A stretch of 64,000 nt of DNA from an uncultured Clostridia bacterium (GTDB taxonomy: Bacteria; Bacillota; Clostridia; UBA1381), in assembly GCA_934501535.1 (NCBI GenBank), contig CAKSUM010000013.1, positions 24,299 to 88,298 of the forward strand, written 5' to 3'. Below, in pieces: positions 26,546 through 38,183 of the stretch. The notes below the pieces were generated by a model. That model had not been told where the DNA came from. It saw only the letters and a program-made list of their open reading frames with translations, and ran no database searches. The position numbers and the translations under genes are program-made. Numbering within the stretch: position 1 is the stretch's first letter; the number at the start of each line of letters is the position of its first letter.

Positions 26546-26905
26546 ATGAACCAAAAGGTGAAAAAAGTTTTGCAGATGACAGCACTGATGCTGGTGCTTG
26601 CCTCCTGCGGAAACAAGGATAATGACAGCGTGCAAAGGGAGGAAAACCGCCGTCCGGTGCTGTCGGAGGAAACGGAAATCGAGGAGAATACGCCGTCGCC
26701 GCTGCCTGCCGCCGTGTACAGCATTAAGCTAAGCAACGATACGCTGAGTATGTACGAGGTGAGCGGTGATAATGAAATTTTAGTGAAATCCATTATAATT
26801 GACCCGTCTTATTACCCTCCCGAGGATATTTCCGAGTTAAATGCGGGCATCACTGCATATACTAAGGAGGACGGTTTTGAAATTTTAGAAAATTTTGCAA
26901 ATTAA
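26546..26905 (+). CDS. Small lipoprotein with BofC C-terminal-like domain
   Basis: Lipoprotein of 119 residues: signal peptide with lipobox L-A-S-C-G at about residues 19-23, an acidic linker, then about 60 residues beginning V-Y-S-I-K-L-S-N-D. The last part, with L-N-A-G-I-T-A-Y followed by E-I-L-E-N-F, fits the pattern of the BofC C-terminal domain (G-I...L-L-E-D-F in the family). BofC proteins occur in spore formers, where the Bacillus protein takes part in forespore checkpoint signalling. The assignment is by pattern, from memory, and moderate. The preceding GAAAGGAG supports the start. Divergent from PBP1A. Confidence 0.65.
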   Translation: MNQKVKKVLQMTALMLVLASCGNKDNDSVQREENRRPVLSEETEIEENTPSPLPAAVYSIKLSNDTLSMYEVSGDNEILVKSIIIDPSYYPPEDISELNAGITAYTKEDGFEILENFAN

Positions 26906-26977
26906 CACTATACAAAGAAAATAAAAGAAAATACGCAAAAACGTGAGAAAAACGGCTGTAAATTAAAATATTCGGAA

Positions 26978-27039
26978 TTGAAAAAACCGGAAATATGACT
27001 ATAATATAGTTATTAGCAGTCGATGAGGTCGAGTGCTAA
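26978..27039 (+). promoter_or_regulatory. groESL promoter and CIRCE operator
   Basis: TTGAAA (26978-26983), 16-base spacer, TATAAT (27000-27005). Then CIRCE: TTAGCAGTC (27013-27021), 9 bases, GAGTGCTAA (27031-27039). The left arm differs from the TTAGCACTC consensus at one base. HrcA binding here represses the operon until heat shock. Confidence 0.95.
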
Positions 27040-27042
27040 TAA

Positions 27043-28992
<1,950 letters not shown>

Positions 28993-29004
28993 TTTGAAAA
29001 ATAA

Positions 29005-29220
29005 GCGGCGCATCTCACCGCTGTTCAGGGCTTGAGGTACCCGAGTACATCGGCACCCTTCACAGCGGCAATCCTCCTGTTGCTTTTCCAAATAACCGAA
29101 AAGGAAAAAGCAGCGCGAATAACAGTGCGCGAGGGATTGAAAAACGAGAGTATAACATTGTTTCCGACAGGAGGCAATACACTTGTTTTTTCAAAACTAC
29201 CCAAAAAATTAAAAAAATAA
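29005..29220 (+). other. Open frame of doubtful coding status after groEL
   Basis: An uninterrupted frame of 71 codons follows a TAA at 29002. A TTG at 29032 is the only possible start in its first part, and no convincing ribosome binding site precedes it. The translation has a hydrophobic run (A-A-I-L-L-L-L-F) and ends in a Lys-rich segment; it was not recognised. The DNA at 29004-29070 can also fold (GCTGT...ACAGC with GGG...CCC inside). It may be a gene remnant or structured RNA. Confidence 0.25.
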
Positions 29221-29223
29221 TTC

Positions 29224-29257
29224 AAAAAGTGCGGCAAGATATTTGCCGTGCTTTTTT
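29224..29257 (+). terminator. Terminator before guaB
   Basis: AAAAAGTGCGGCAA (29224-29237) pairs with TTGCCGTGCTTTTT (29243-29256) with two G-U pairs, followed by T. It ends the groESL transcript. The remaining 130 bases up to the guaB promoter show nothing clear. Confidence 0.75.
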
Positions 29258-29389
29258 GTAAATTACACAGAAAAGCCGCAGGACAGGGGAAAAATGCGGT
29301 TATACGGCATAAAACTATCTATCTGACCGCAGTTTTCGGCAGATATTTTGTAGAAATTGCAAGAAAAGAAAAAACTTTAACGATAACTA

Positions 29390-30918
<1,529 letters not shown>

Positions 30919-30936
30919 AAGAGAGGAAGGTTTCTC

Positions 30937-31635
30937 ATGTGGAACGGTAAAAACAAGGCAGTTACGTTCAGCTATGATGACGGCATAACACAGGACAAAA
31001 GGCTGATAGAGCTGTTTAATAAATACGGTTTGAAATGTACATTCAATATAAATTCGGGTCTGCTCGGGCAGGACGGATACCTTGACCGCGAGGGCGAGCG
31101 CGTCACTCATATCAAGGTTAAGCCGGAGGAGGTGCGCAGCTTGTACGCGGGGCATGAAATTGCCGCACATACGCTGACGCACCCGGCGCTCAGGGATTGC
31201 AGCGATGAAGAAATTCTGCGCCAGGTCGAGGAGGACAGGTTAAGGCTCAGCGAGCTTGCCGGCTATGAGGTTGTCGGAATGGCATATCCCGGAGGTACCG
31301 GCTGTATAGGGACGAGTGACAAAATTATCCGCGAAAAAACCGGAATTAAGTATGCGAGAACTACAACATCTACATACAATTTCGATTTGCAGGACGATTT
31401 GATTTTGTTTAATCCCACGGTACATCATCACGCAGAATGGGACGCGATGTTCTCGCTGGGAAGAAAATTTCTGGAATTAACTCCGGATAAGCCGCAGCTG
31501 TTTTACATCTGGGGACACGGTTTTGAGTTTGATATTCATAACACGTGGGACAGAATGGAAGAATTTTGCAAAATGATAAGCGGCAAAGAAGATATTTTCT
31601 ATGGAACCAATAAAGAGGTTTTGCAGGATAAATAA
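30937..31635 (+). CDS. NodB-fold polysaccharide deacetylase family protein
   Basis: Protein of 232 residues with the NodB metal-dependent deacetylase fold: T-F-S-Y-D-D-G (catalytic and metal Asp) at residues 9-15, H-E-I-A-A-H-T-L-T-H with metal-binding His near 70-79, and a W-G-H-G-F-E strand near 190. No signal peptide or membrane helix is present, so unlike wall-acting members it should act in the cytoplasm, perhaps on sugars or oligosaccharides taken up by the cell. GAGAGGAAGG precedes the start. It lies 18 bases after guaB, likely by read-through. Confidence 0.85.
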   Translation: MWNGKNKAVTFSYDDGITQDKRLIELFNKYGLKCTFNINSGLLGQDGYLDREGERVTHIKVKPEEVRSLYAGHEIAAHTLTHPALRDCSDEEILRQVEEDRLRLSELAGYEVVGMAYPGGTGCIGTSDKIIREKTGIKYARTTTSTYNFDLQDDLILFNPTVHHHAEWDAMFSLGRKFLELTPDKPQLFYIWGHGFEFDIHNTWDRMEEFCKMISGKEDIFYGTNKEVLQDK

Positions 31636-31643
31636 AGAACGGT

Positions 31644-31737
31644 GCGCATTAAAATATGCGCGGAGTTTGACAGAGGTTAACGTGAAAATGAGCGGCAAAT
31701 TTATCTGACCCGAGCCGGACATGTAAACGCATGACCG
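31644..31737 (+). promoter_or_regulatory. Structured leader upstream of the ECF S component
   Basis: The 164-base gap before the ECF gene holds a perfect hairpin (GCGCAT 31644-31649, ATGCGC 31656-31661) and a second one near its end (CCGGACATG / CATGACCGG, about 31713-31737, with one A-A mismatch), joined by a conserved-looking single-stranded stretch. ECF S genes are often under vitamin riboswitches. It does not match the TPP, FMN, cobalamin or preQ1 sequence consensus as I know them. Confidence 0.35.
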
Positions 31738-31799
31738 GGGTGAGGGCAGGCTGCTTGTTATATTTAATGCTGCCGGAGGGCGGCGGAACGGAGGATATT

Positions 31800-32321
31800 A
31801 TGAAAGAAAAAAGATTTTACAATTCAACACGGCATTTGTGCCTTGCAGCAATGTTTATGGCGCTTACAATTGTGCTGAGCATGAGCGTTTTGAGCATTCC
31901 CGTGCCGGGTGGACACTTATATATTAATGATATTCCGATATGTACCGCCGCGCTTATTTTTGACCCGATTACGGCAATGGTTGTCGGCGGAGTCGGCGCA
32001 TTTTTGGGCGATTTGATTTTTTATCCCACACCGATGTTTGTATCGCTTGTAACTCACGGACTTCAGGCGGCGGTGATTTCGCTTTTGGCGCACAGAAGAA
32101 AAGGACAGCTGTCCGACGCGATTTTGGGCGTGACGGCAGGCGCGGTTGTCATGGTTGTGGGCTACAGCCTCGGCAGAGCTTTTGTGTATGCGACGCCCGA
32201 GGCGGCAATACTGAAGCTGCCGTTCCAGATTTTACAGGCGGTTGTCGGCGCAGCGGTTTCGGTGGTGCTTTGCTACGGATTTAAGCTTCGCGCCGCGGCG
32301 GAAAAAATGTTACATAAGTAA
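31800..32321 (+). CDS. ECF transporter S component
   Basis: Substrate-binding membrane subunit of an energy-coupling-factor importer, 173 residues with about six hydrophobic segments. The family pattern is visible: A-A-M-F-M-A-L-T-I-V-L in helix 1, G-G-H-L-Y-I-N-D-I-P loop, and G-A-F-L-G-D-L in helix 3. These transporters bring in vitamins or trace compounds and share EcfA/A'/T modules encoded elsewhere. The ligand cannot be read from the sequence; no biosynthetic neighbour helps. ATG 31800 has GGAGG upstream; the longer frame starts inside the structured leader. Confidence 0.85.
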   Translation: MKEKRFYNSTRHLCLAAMFMALTIVLSMSVLSIPVPGGHLYINDIPICTAALIFDPITAMVVGGVGAFLGDLIFYPTPMFVSLVTHGLQAAVISLLAHRRKGQLSDAILGVTAGAVVMVVGYSLGRAFVYATPEAAILKLPFQILQAVVGAAVSVVLCYGFKLRAAAEKMLHK

Positions 32322-32552
32322 TTATGTGGTTTCGAGGGCTATTATGTCCTCCTCCTGCTGACTTTGTGCGTTCTGTTGACTTTGACTGCCGGTTTTCGGC
32401 TGTTCAATGGAACGTATTACTGACAGTGTGGCATAGGTATCGGCAAGTTGGGTAAATACGGCGACCAGAATGTTCAGGTCGTCAATTGTAAGATACTGCG
32501 CCGTATAAAGCGCAGCGGCGGTTATTAAAACCGCTAAATCTTCACCGCTCAT
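32322..32552 (-). CDS. Small hypothetical protein (DUF6774-like)
   Basis: Protein of 76 residues. The first 45 form two amphipathic or hydrophobic helices (D-L-A-V-L-I-T-A-A-A-L, D-D-L-N-I-L-V-A-V-F-T-Q-L-A-D-T-Y-A-T-L) and the C-terminus is Gln/Ser-rich. The pattern recalls small clostridial proteins grouped as DUF6774, whose role is unknown; this is by memory. GGAGG precedes the ATG at a good distance, which supports a real gene. It is convergent with the ECF gene with no gap, and divergent from lysS. Confidence 0.7.
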   Translation of the reverse strand: MSGEDLAVLITAAALYTAQYLTIDDLNILVAVFTQLADTYATLSVIRSIEQPKTGSQSQQNAQSQQEEDIIALETT

Positions 32553-32624
32553 GCCGATACCTCCTTTTTTGCCTGCTATTAATATTATATAACGAATGTG
32601 CGCGGTTGGTGCAGATTTGCGGCA

Positions 32625-32653
32625 TTGACAAAAATATCCGATTATGCTATAAT
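32625..32653 (+). promoter_or_regulatory. Promoter of lysS
   Basis: TTGACA (32625-32630), 17-base spacer, TATAAT (32648-32653). The leader is only about 30 bases, so no T-box. Confidence 0.85.
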
Positions 32654-32690
32654 TAAATAGATTATGATATAAACTGAAAGGAAGAATATA

Positions 32691-34160
32691 ATGGATAACG
32701 AATTATCACAGCTTTTACAGGTACGCAGAGATAAACTTAAGGAATTGTGCGACAACGGCCGCAACCCTTTTGAAATAACAAAATTTGACGGACAGATACA
32801 CGCACTGGATATCAAGGATAACTATGCGGATTATGAGGGAAAAACGGTAACTGTCGCAGGGCGCGTTATGTCAAAGCGCAGAATGGGCAAAATCGGATTT
32901 TCGCATTTGCAGGATTTGTCCGGACAAATTCAGCTTGTAGTAAAGAGAGATACGGTCGGTACCGATGAATATGAGTATTTTAAAAAGCTGGATATCGGCG
33001 ATATAGTCGGCGCAGAGGGCGAAGTTTTTACCACAAATGCCGGAGAAATTTCGGTTGCGGTAACGAAAATGACAATTTTGTCAAAGTCACTTCTGCCGCT
33101 GCCGGAGAAGTTCCACGGACTGAGCGATACCGATGTAAGATACCGTCAGCGTTATGTGGATTTGATAATGAACGAAGATGTAAAGCAAACGTTTATAAAC
33201 CGTTCAAAGATTATTGCCGCGGTGCGCAGCTATCTTAATTCACAGAACTTCCTCGAGGTTGAAACGCCTATGCTGGTTTCCAATGCAGGCGGTGCGGCAG
33301 CAAGGCCGTTTGAAACGCACTTTAATGCGCTTGATGAAGATTTTAAGCTTCGTATATCGCTTGAACTGTACTTGAAGAGGCTCATAGTCGGAGGACTGGA
33401 GCGGGTTTATGAAATCGGCAGAGTGTTCAGAAACGAGGGGCTTGACACAAGACATAATCCGGAATTTACGCTTATGGAGCTTTATCAGGCTTATACGGAT
33501 TACCACGGTATGATGGATTTGACGGAAAATCTGTACAGGCATGTAGCGCAGGAAGTGCTGGGAACAACAAAAATTACGTATAACGGCATTGAAATGGATT
33601 TGGGCAAGCCTTTTGAACGTATAACGATGCTGGACGCCGTTAAGAAGTATTCGGGAGTTGATTTTAACGAAATCAAAACCCTTGAGGAAGCGCGTGCTGC
33701 AGCAAAAGAGCATAAAATTGAGTATGAGGAAAGACATAAAAAGGGAGATATTCTCAATCTGTTCTTTGAAGAATATGTTGAGGAGCACCTTGTTCAGCCG
33801 ACATTTGTAATGGATCACCCGGTTGAAATTTCGCCGCTGACGAAGAAAAAACCGGAAAATCCGGAATATGTGGAACGTTTTGAATTTTTCATGAACGGCT
33901 GGGAAATGGCGAATGCATATTCGGAGCTTAATGATCCGATTGACCAGAGAGAGAGATTTAAGGCGCAGGAGGAGCAGCTTGCGCAGGGAGATGAGGAGGC
34001 AAATACAACGGACGAAGACTTCCTGCGTGCGCTGGAAATCGGCATGCCGCCGACAGGTGGAATAGGCTTCGGCATAGACCGCATGTGTATGCTGCTGACC
34101 GATTCGCCTGCAATCCGCGACGTACTTCTCTTCCCGACAATGAAGCCGCTGGATAAGTAA
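32691..34160 (+). CDS. lysS: Lysine--tRNA ligase, class II
   Basis: Charges tRNA-Lys in the cytoplasm. The 489-residue protein has an N-terminal OB-fold anticodon domain (about 55-150), class II motif 1 (F-L-E-V-E-T-P near residue 184), motif 2 (G-R-V-F-R-N-E-G) near 242, and motif 3 (G-I-G-F-G-I-D-R-M) near 465. GAAAGGAAG precedes ATG 32691. It has its own strong promoter. A glycosidase remnant follows on the same strand. Confidence 0.97.
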   Translation: MDNELSQLLQVRRDKLKELCDNGRNPFEITKFDGQIHALDIKDNYADYEGKTVTVAGRVMSKRRMGKIGFSHLQDLSGQIQLVVKRDTVGTDEYEYFKKLDIGDIVGAEGEVFTTNAGEISVAVTKMTILSKSLLPLPEKFHGLSDTDVRYRQRYVDLIMNEDVKQTFINRSKIIAAVRSYLNSQNFLEVETPMLVSNAGGAAARPFETHFNALDEDFKLRISLELYLKRLIVGGLERVYEIGRVFRNEGLDTRHNPEFTLMELYQAYTDYHGMMDLTENLYRHVAQEVLGTTKITYNGIEMDLGKPFERITMLDAVKKYSGVDFNEIKTLEEARAAAKEHKIEYEERHKKGDILNLFFEEYVEEHLVQPTFVMDHPVEISPLTKKKPENPEYVERFEFFMNGWEMANAYSELNDPIDQRERFKAQEEQLAQGDEEANTTDEDFLRALEIGMPPTGGIGFGIDRMCMLLTDSPAIRDVLLFPTMKPLDK

Positions 34161-34224
34161 ACCGCATAAAACCGGGCTTTTGGGGGGCTTGGCTGCACCC
34201 AACTACAACAAGGAGAGTTTATAT

Positions 34225-36280
34225 ATGAAAGCAGAAATAGTAAAAGATAACGGTTATATGTCATTAAAAGCGGACGGAAAGCTCATCTCTCCGGTAGCTT
34301 TCAGGTCATTCCGCCCGAAGGATTATGTTATCAGGGATTTTGAAAAACACAATATTCATCTGTTTAATATTTTCCCGAGTGAAATAATGTCTTTTCTGGA
34401 CAAAAACAGAAGCAAGCCGTATTCGGATTTCGGTCCGGTATGGCTCGGGGAAAATGAGTATTGCTGGGACAATCTGAAAAAACAGGTGGATTTATATAAG
34501 GAAAACGCTCCTGACGGGTACGTATCGGTGATGATTCACATGGATACACGGGAGTGGTTTTTGAAGCAAAATCCGGAATGTGTCGATTCGTTTTTGTACC
34601 TTGTTCAAGACGTCGGCTGGAAAAAATGGCGCGAAGCAACGGCAAAATACATGTGCGACCTCATGGACAAAATGGAGGAGCTGATGCCCGGCAGAGTTTA
34701 CGGATATTTCCTGCTTGCCGGAGGTACAACGGAATGGTATACCGCCCGTTCTGACGAGGTTATAGAAAATCCGACGCAAATATTTCAGGACGCTTTCAAA
34801 AAAATGGTCGGGTGATGAAAATAAAAAAATTCCATCGCCGTGCGCATTAAAGCATACGTCGGACGGAATATTCCGTTCGCCCGCCTAGGATAAGGAGTCC
34901 ATAGATTACTGGCGGTTTTACAATGAAATTGTCACCGATACGATAAGTTATTTTGCAAAAAAGGCAAAAGAACACTGCAGCGGAAATAAAGTTGTCGGAG
35001 TATTTTCGGGATATTTGCTCGGCATGCAGCTGTACTATCTGCAAAGAGCAAATTATAATGATACAATGACGATTTTGAATGATGAAAATATCAATGTGCT
35101 TTTTGCTCCGGCATCATACAAGTTCCGAAAGCTTGAATATACAAGTGCATTCCGTGTTACGATAGACAGTCTGACACTGCATAACAAGCTGTATTTTCAT
35201 GAATTGGACAGTAAAAGTCATTTGGCGGTTAAGGAGCTGCCGGAAACGCACAGAGGGGTTGACGAACCGTATAAAAGCATTGATGAAGTCACGGCATATT
35301 ACAGACGGGAAATTTCCATGGTACTTGCCAAAGGACAGGGATTTTGGTTTTTCGATATGCTGGGCGGCTGGTTTAATGACCCCGAGCTTATGCAGGAGTT
35401 TGAAAGACTTAAGGCTCTGAGCGAAGATGTGCGAAAGCATGAAAGAAAATCGCTGAGCGAGGTTGCAATGTTTGTGGATTTGGAGTCCAATTATTACCTC
35501 GGAAGCCACATTAACTATGAGGTTGCGGAAATGCAGCTTAATAATTTAAATAAAATGGGACTCCCGTGGGACAGCTACGTAACGGAAGATTTGCTGCACC
35601 CCGAATTTGCCGAAAGCAATTATAAACTAATGATTTTTGTAAATCTGTTTAAGCCGTCTGAAGCTATAAAAGAAAAGCTGACAGAGCTGAGAAAAAAAGG
35701 CGTATCCTTCCTATTTTTCCATGCTCCGGGATATATTTCCGAAAACGGATTTTCTATAGATGGCATGAAAGAGCTTAGTTCAATATCGCTGAAAAGAACA
35801 GATGTAAAAAACACAGCGGTAATATGCGTTGACTCTAATGAGGCTTATGACTTTCCGCCTCCGCCCGATTCATATTATCAGAATGAGTATGTACACCCGT
35901 CTTTTTGTGCGGATGACAAAGACTGCGAGGTGTGGGGAGAGTATGAGGAAAACGGAGAACCTGCATTTGTTGTAAAATACCGTGATGACGGCTCATTTGA
36001 CGCATTTTCAAATTCCTATCCGATGCCGGACAGTCAGCTTAAAAAGCTTGCGCTAAAAGCAGGCGCTTTTGAGTACCTTGATAGCTGTGAGCCTGTCTAT
36101 ATGAGCAGCGCTGTTATGGGAATATACTCATACACGGGCGGAACCAAAAAGGTTAAATGGAAAGAGCCGGTAAAAATAAGAGAATATTTTACAAATGAAA
36201 TTTATGATTTGTCACCCAATGGAACAGAAATAAATTTCAAACCCAAGGAAACCAAAGTATTTCTGGTAGAAAGACAGTGA
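34225..36280 (+). pseudogene. Glycoside hydrolase (GH42-like) gene with frameshift and nonsense codon
   Basis: Two open segments read as one protein of about 680 residues: 34225-34815 and the frame that contains 35015-36280. The upstream frame meets TGA at 34813. Removing one A from the A7 run at 34798-34804 restores a continuous reading into the second frame (F-K-K-W-S-G-D-E-N), which is then stopped once by TAG at 34886-34888 before continuing D-Y-W-R-F-Y-N-E and A-K-K-A-K-E-H. The N-terminal part contains G-G-T-T-E-W, like the acid/base Glu region of beta-galactosidase-type barrels. AAGGAGAG supports ATG 34225. Two separate lesions argue for a decayed gene, though the A7 site alone could be a sequencing error. 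Confidence 0.75.
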
Positions 36281-36314
36281 GGAGTTTAGCCTGCTGAAAT
36301 GTCAATACCGTATT

Positions 36315-36358
36315 AAAATAATTATAACCGCCGATTTATCGGCGGTTATAATTATTTT
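36315..36358. terminator. Perfect 21-bp bidirectional terminator
   Basis: Arms 36315-36335 and 36338-36358 are exactly complementary around a two-base loop, with an A/T-rich base and a GC-rich tip. It separates the convergent glycosidase remnant and the S24/S26 peptidase gene. Confidence 0.9.
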
Positions 36359-36384
36359 CGGCAGTAACATGATATTGCCGGCTA

Positions 36385-36810
36385 TTATCGGCGCAGATGT
36401 AATTTGGATAAAATGCGGCATATTATATACTTCAGCCGACGCCGCGGCAGACTGCGGCATACCTTTTTTGCATAATCGAGATACTCTGCGTCGGTACATT
36501 CGGTGAGCTTTCCGTCCGTGCTGTAAAAGCTGCTCAGTACCCCTACAATGTCATTGTCGGTTATATCGCGCTCGAGGTGAGCTCTGTTGTCGCCGCATAT
36601 AATATATCCCTTTCGGGTTATTTTTACAATACGGTGCATCGTGTAATGCCCGTCCCTCCGATACACCGGAACGTCATATTTTTTCAGCGGAAACTTCGGA
36701 GGAACTATTATTATCCGGCTGCCGTTATACAGCATGGGATTCATGCTGTCGCCTTTCGTTTTTGTCATATATATTCCGTTTTCTTTGAGTGCCCGTTCAA
36801 TTTCGCTCAT
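36385..36810 (-). CDS. S24/S26-family (signal peptidase-like) protein
   Basis: Protein of 141 residues. The catalytic Ser motif G-D-S-M-N-P-M-L lies near residue 20, followed by the beta-rich core (S-R-I-I-I-V, K-K-Y-D-V-P-V-Y-R) and H-R-I-V-K-I-T and G-D-N-R-A-H segments typical of S24/S26 folds. No membrane helix is seen, unlike signal peptidase I. Similar small proteins occur near radical-SAM peptide clusters, but nothing of that kind is here. A basic C-terminus ends the protein. ATG 36810 follows GAGAGGTC; the longer frame does not have a site. Alone on this strand. Confidence 0.75.
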   Translation of the reverse strand: MSEIERALKENGIYMTKTKGDSMNPMLYNGSRIIIVPPKFPLKKYDVPVYRRDGHYTMHRIVKITRKGYIICGDNRAHLERDITDNDIVGVLSSFYSTDGKLTECTDAEYLDYAKKVCRSLPRRRLKYIICRILSKLHLRR

Positions 36811-36943
36811 AAATGACCTCTCATGTTTTATATTTGCCGTTATCATAACATGTATCTGAAATATTATATCATATTAATTATTTATGTGCAACAGTTTTGC
36901 GGATATATTGAAAAAGCTTTTTGGGATTTTATGCAAAAATCTG

Positions 36944-36972
36944 TTGACAAATTAAAACAGATGTGCTATAAT
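36944..36972 (+). promoter_or_regulatory. Promoter of the glutamate synthase operon
   Basis: TTGACA (36944-36949), 17-base spacer, TATAAT (36967-36972). Transcription should start near 36979, only a few bases before the leader hairpins. Confidence 0.9.
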
Positions 36973-36980
36973 ACATTTAC

Positions 36981-37043
36981 GTAAACGAAGATGTTTGCTT
37001 TTTTGGGCTATTGTGCCCAAAAAGCCGGCATCTTCTTTTTTTT
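36981..37043 (+). promoter_or_regulatory. Two-hairpin attenuator leader, candidate ANTAR antitermination target
   Basis: Hairpin P1: GTAAAC (36981-36986), six-base loop GAAGAT, GTTTGC (36993-36998). Hairpin P2: GGGC (37005-37008), six-base loop TATTGT, GCCC (37015-37018), lengthened by T/A pairs. The intrinsic terminator uses GAAGATG (36987-36993), the P1 loop plus one base, paired with CATCTTC (37029-37035), followed by eight T (37036-37043). P1 and the terminator base are therefore mutually exclusive. ANTAR proteins bind tandem hexaloop hairpins and stabilise the antiterminator; this operon ends in an ANTAR gene. The RNA layout is seen; the binding is inferred. Confidence 0.7.
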
Positions 37044-37088
37044 CGGACGGACGTGCCGATTATACTTTTTACGAAAGGCAGATGCACT

Positions 37089-38183
37089 ATGTTACCTTTG
37101 GAAGGACAAATAAGAATACCGTCGGGCTGTGCTATTTCGGCTGTTATATCGCGCGGCGGCGAAAGAATGAACGGTACAAAAATAATTGACAGCATGCGCC
37201 CCATGCATGACCGCTCTAACGGACTCGGCGGCGGTTTTGCGGCTTACGGAATTTATCCGGAGTATAAGGATTTTTATGCACTTCACATATTTTATAACGA
37301 TAACATTGCGCGCAACACGTGCGAGCAGTTCTTAAAGGATAGCTTTGAAATTGTGCGCTCGGAAAATATTCCCACGCGCAAGCATAAGAGAATAACCGAT
37401 GAACCGCTTATCTGGCGCTATTTTGTAAATCCGCTTTCATCGGTTTTGGCGAGCCTTCAGCTTGACGAAAAGGAGTATACCGCCAAAATTGTAATGAAAA
37501 TCAACACCGAAATCAAGGGTGCGTACGTTTTCTCGAGCGGAAAAAATATGGGTGCGTTCAAGGCTGTCGGCTATCCGGAGGACGTAGGCGAATTTTACCG
37601 CCTGGAGGAATATGAGGGCTATTTATGGACGGCGCACGGCAGATACCCGACCAATACGCCGGGCTGGTGGGGAGGTGCGCACCCATTCGGACTGCTCGAC
37701 TACACGATTGTGCACAACGGCGAGATTTCTTCATATGACGCAAACCGTCGGTTTATAGAAATGTTCGGTTACAAATGCACGCTGCAGACCGATACCGAGG
37801 TAATCACATATATTGCGGATTACCTGATAAGAAAACAGGGGCTGACGCTTGAAGAAACCGCGTCTGTAATTGCGGCGCCGTTCTGGAGCACGATAGAAGC
37901 GCGCGAGGAAAAGGAAAAAGAGGTATTAAAGTATCTGCGCTGTATTTACGGAAGTCTTTTAATAACCGGGCCGTTTTCAATTATACTCGGGTTCAACGGC
38001 GGACTTATGGCGCTTAATGACCGCCTGAAGCTGCGCAGCATGGTTGTCGGTGAAAAAGACGATAAGGTTTATATCGCAAGCGAGGAGGCGGCTATCCGCA
38101 CGATGGAGCCGGACGTTAAAAATATTTATTCACCTGCCGGCGGCGAGCCTGTTATCGTAAGAGTGAAGGAGGGTGCATTTTAA
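37089..38183 (+). CDS. Glutamate synthase amidotransferase subunit (class II glutamine amidotransferase)
   Basis: Protein of 364 residues that should release ammonia from glutamine for the synthase subunit encoded next. A 13-residue propeptide (M-L-P-L-E-G-Q-I-R-I-P-S-G) precedes Cys14, which would become the N-terminal nucleophile after processing. The class II pattern continues with G-R-Y-P-T-N-T near residue 185, H-N-G-E-I-S near 215 and T-D-T-E-V near 240. ATG 37089 follows GAAAGG at a rather long distance of 11 bases. It is the split equivalent of the N-terminal domain of large GltB and overlaps the next gene by one base. Confidence 0.9.
   Translation: MLPLEGQIRIPSGCAISAVISRGGERMNGTKIIDSMRPMHDRSNGLGGGFAAYGIYPEYKDFYALHIFYNDNIARNTCEQFLKDSFEIVRSENIPTRKHKRITDEPLIWRYFVNPLSSVLASLQLDEKEYTAKIVMKINTEIKGAYVFSSGKNMGAFKAVGYPEDVGEFYRLEEYEGYLWTAHGRYPTNTPGWWGGAHPFGLLDYTIVHNGEISSYDANRRFIEMFGYKCTLQTDTEVITYIADYLIRKQGLTLEETASVIAAPFWSTIEAREEKEKEVLKYLRCIYGSLLITGPFSIILGFNGGLMALNDRLKLRSMVVGEKDDKVYIASEEAAIRTMEPDVKNIYSPAGGEPVIVRVKEGAF

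Noticed and set aside
34798..34804. A7 run as a programmed slippage site for the glycosidase
   Set aside because: The nonsense codon shortly downstream would stop the slipped product too.
31642..34853. The sequence GTGCGCATTAAA occurs both before the ECF gene and inside the glycosidase pseudogene
   Set aside because: A shared 12-mer is expected by chance many times in 64 kb, and the flanks do not match.
34886..34888. In-frame TAG as a pyrrolysine codon
   Set aside because: A second lesion (frameshift in A7) lies just upstream and no pyrrolysine genes are seen, so decay is simpler.
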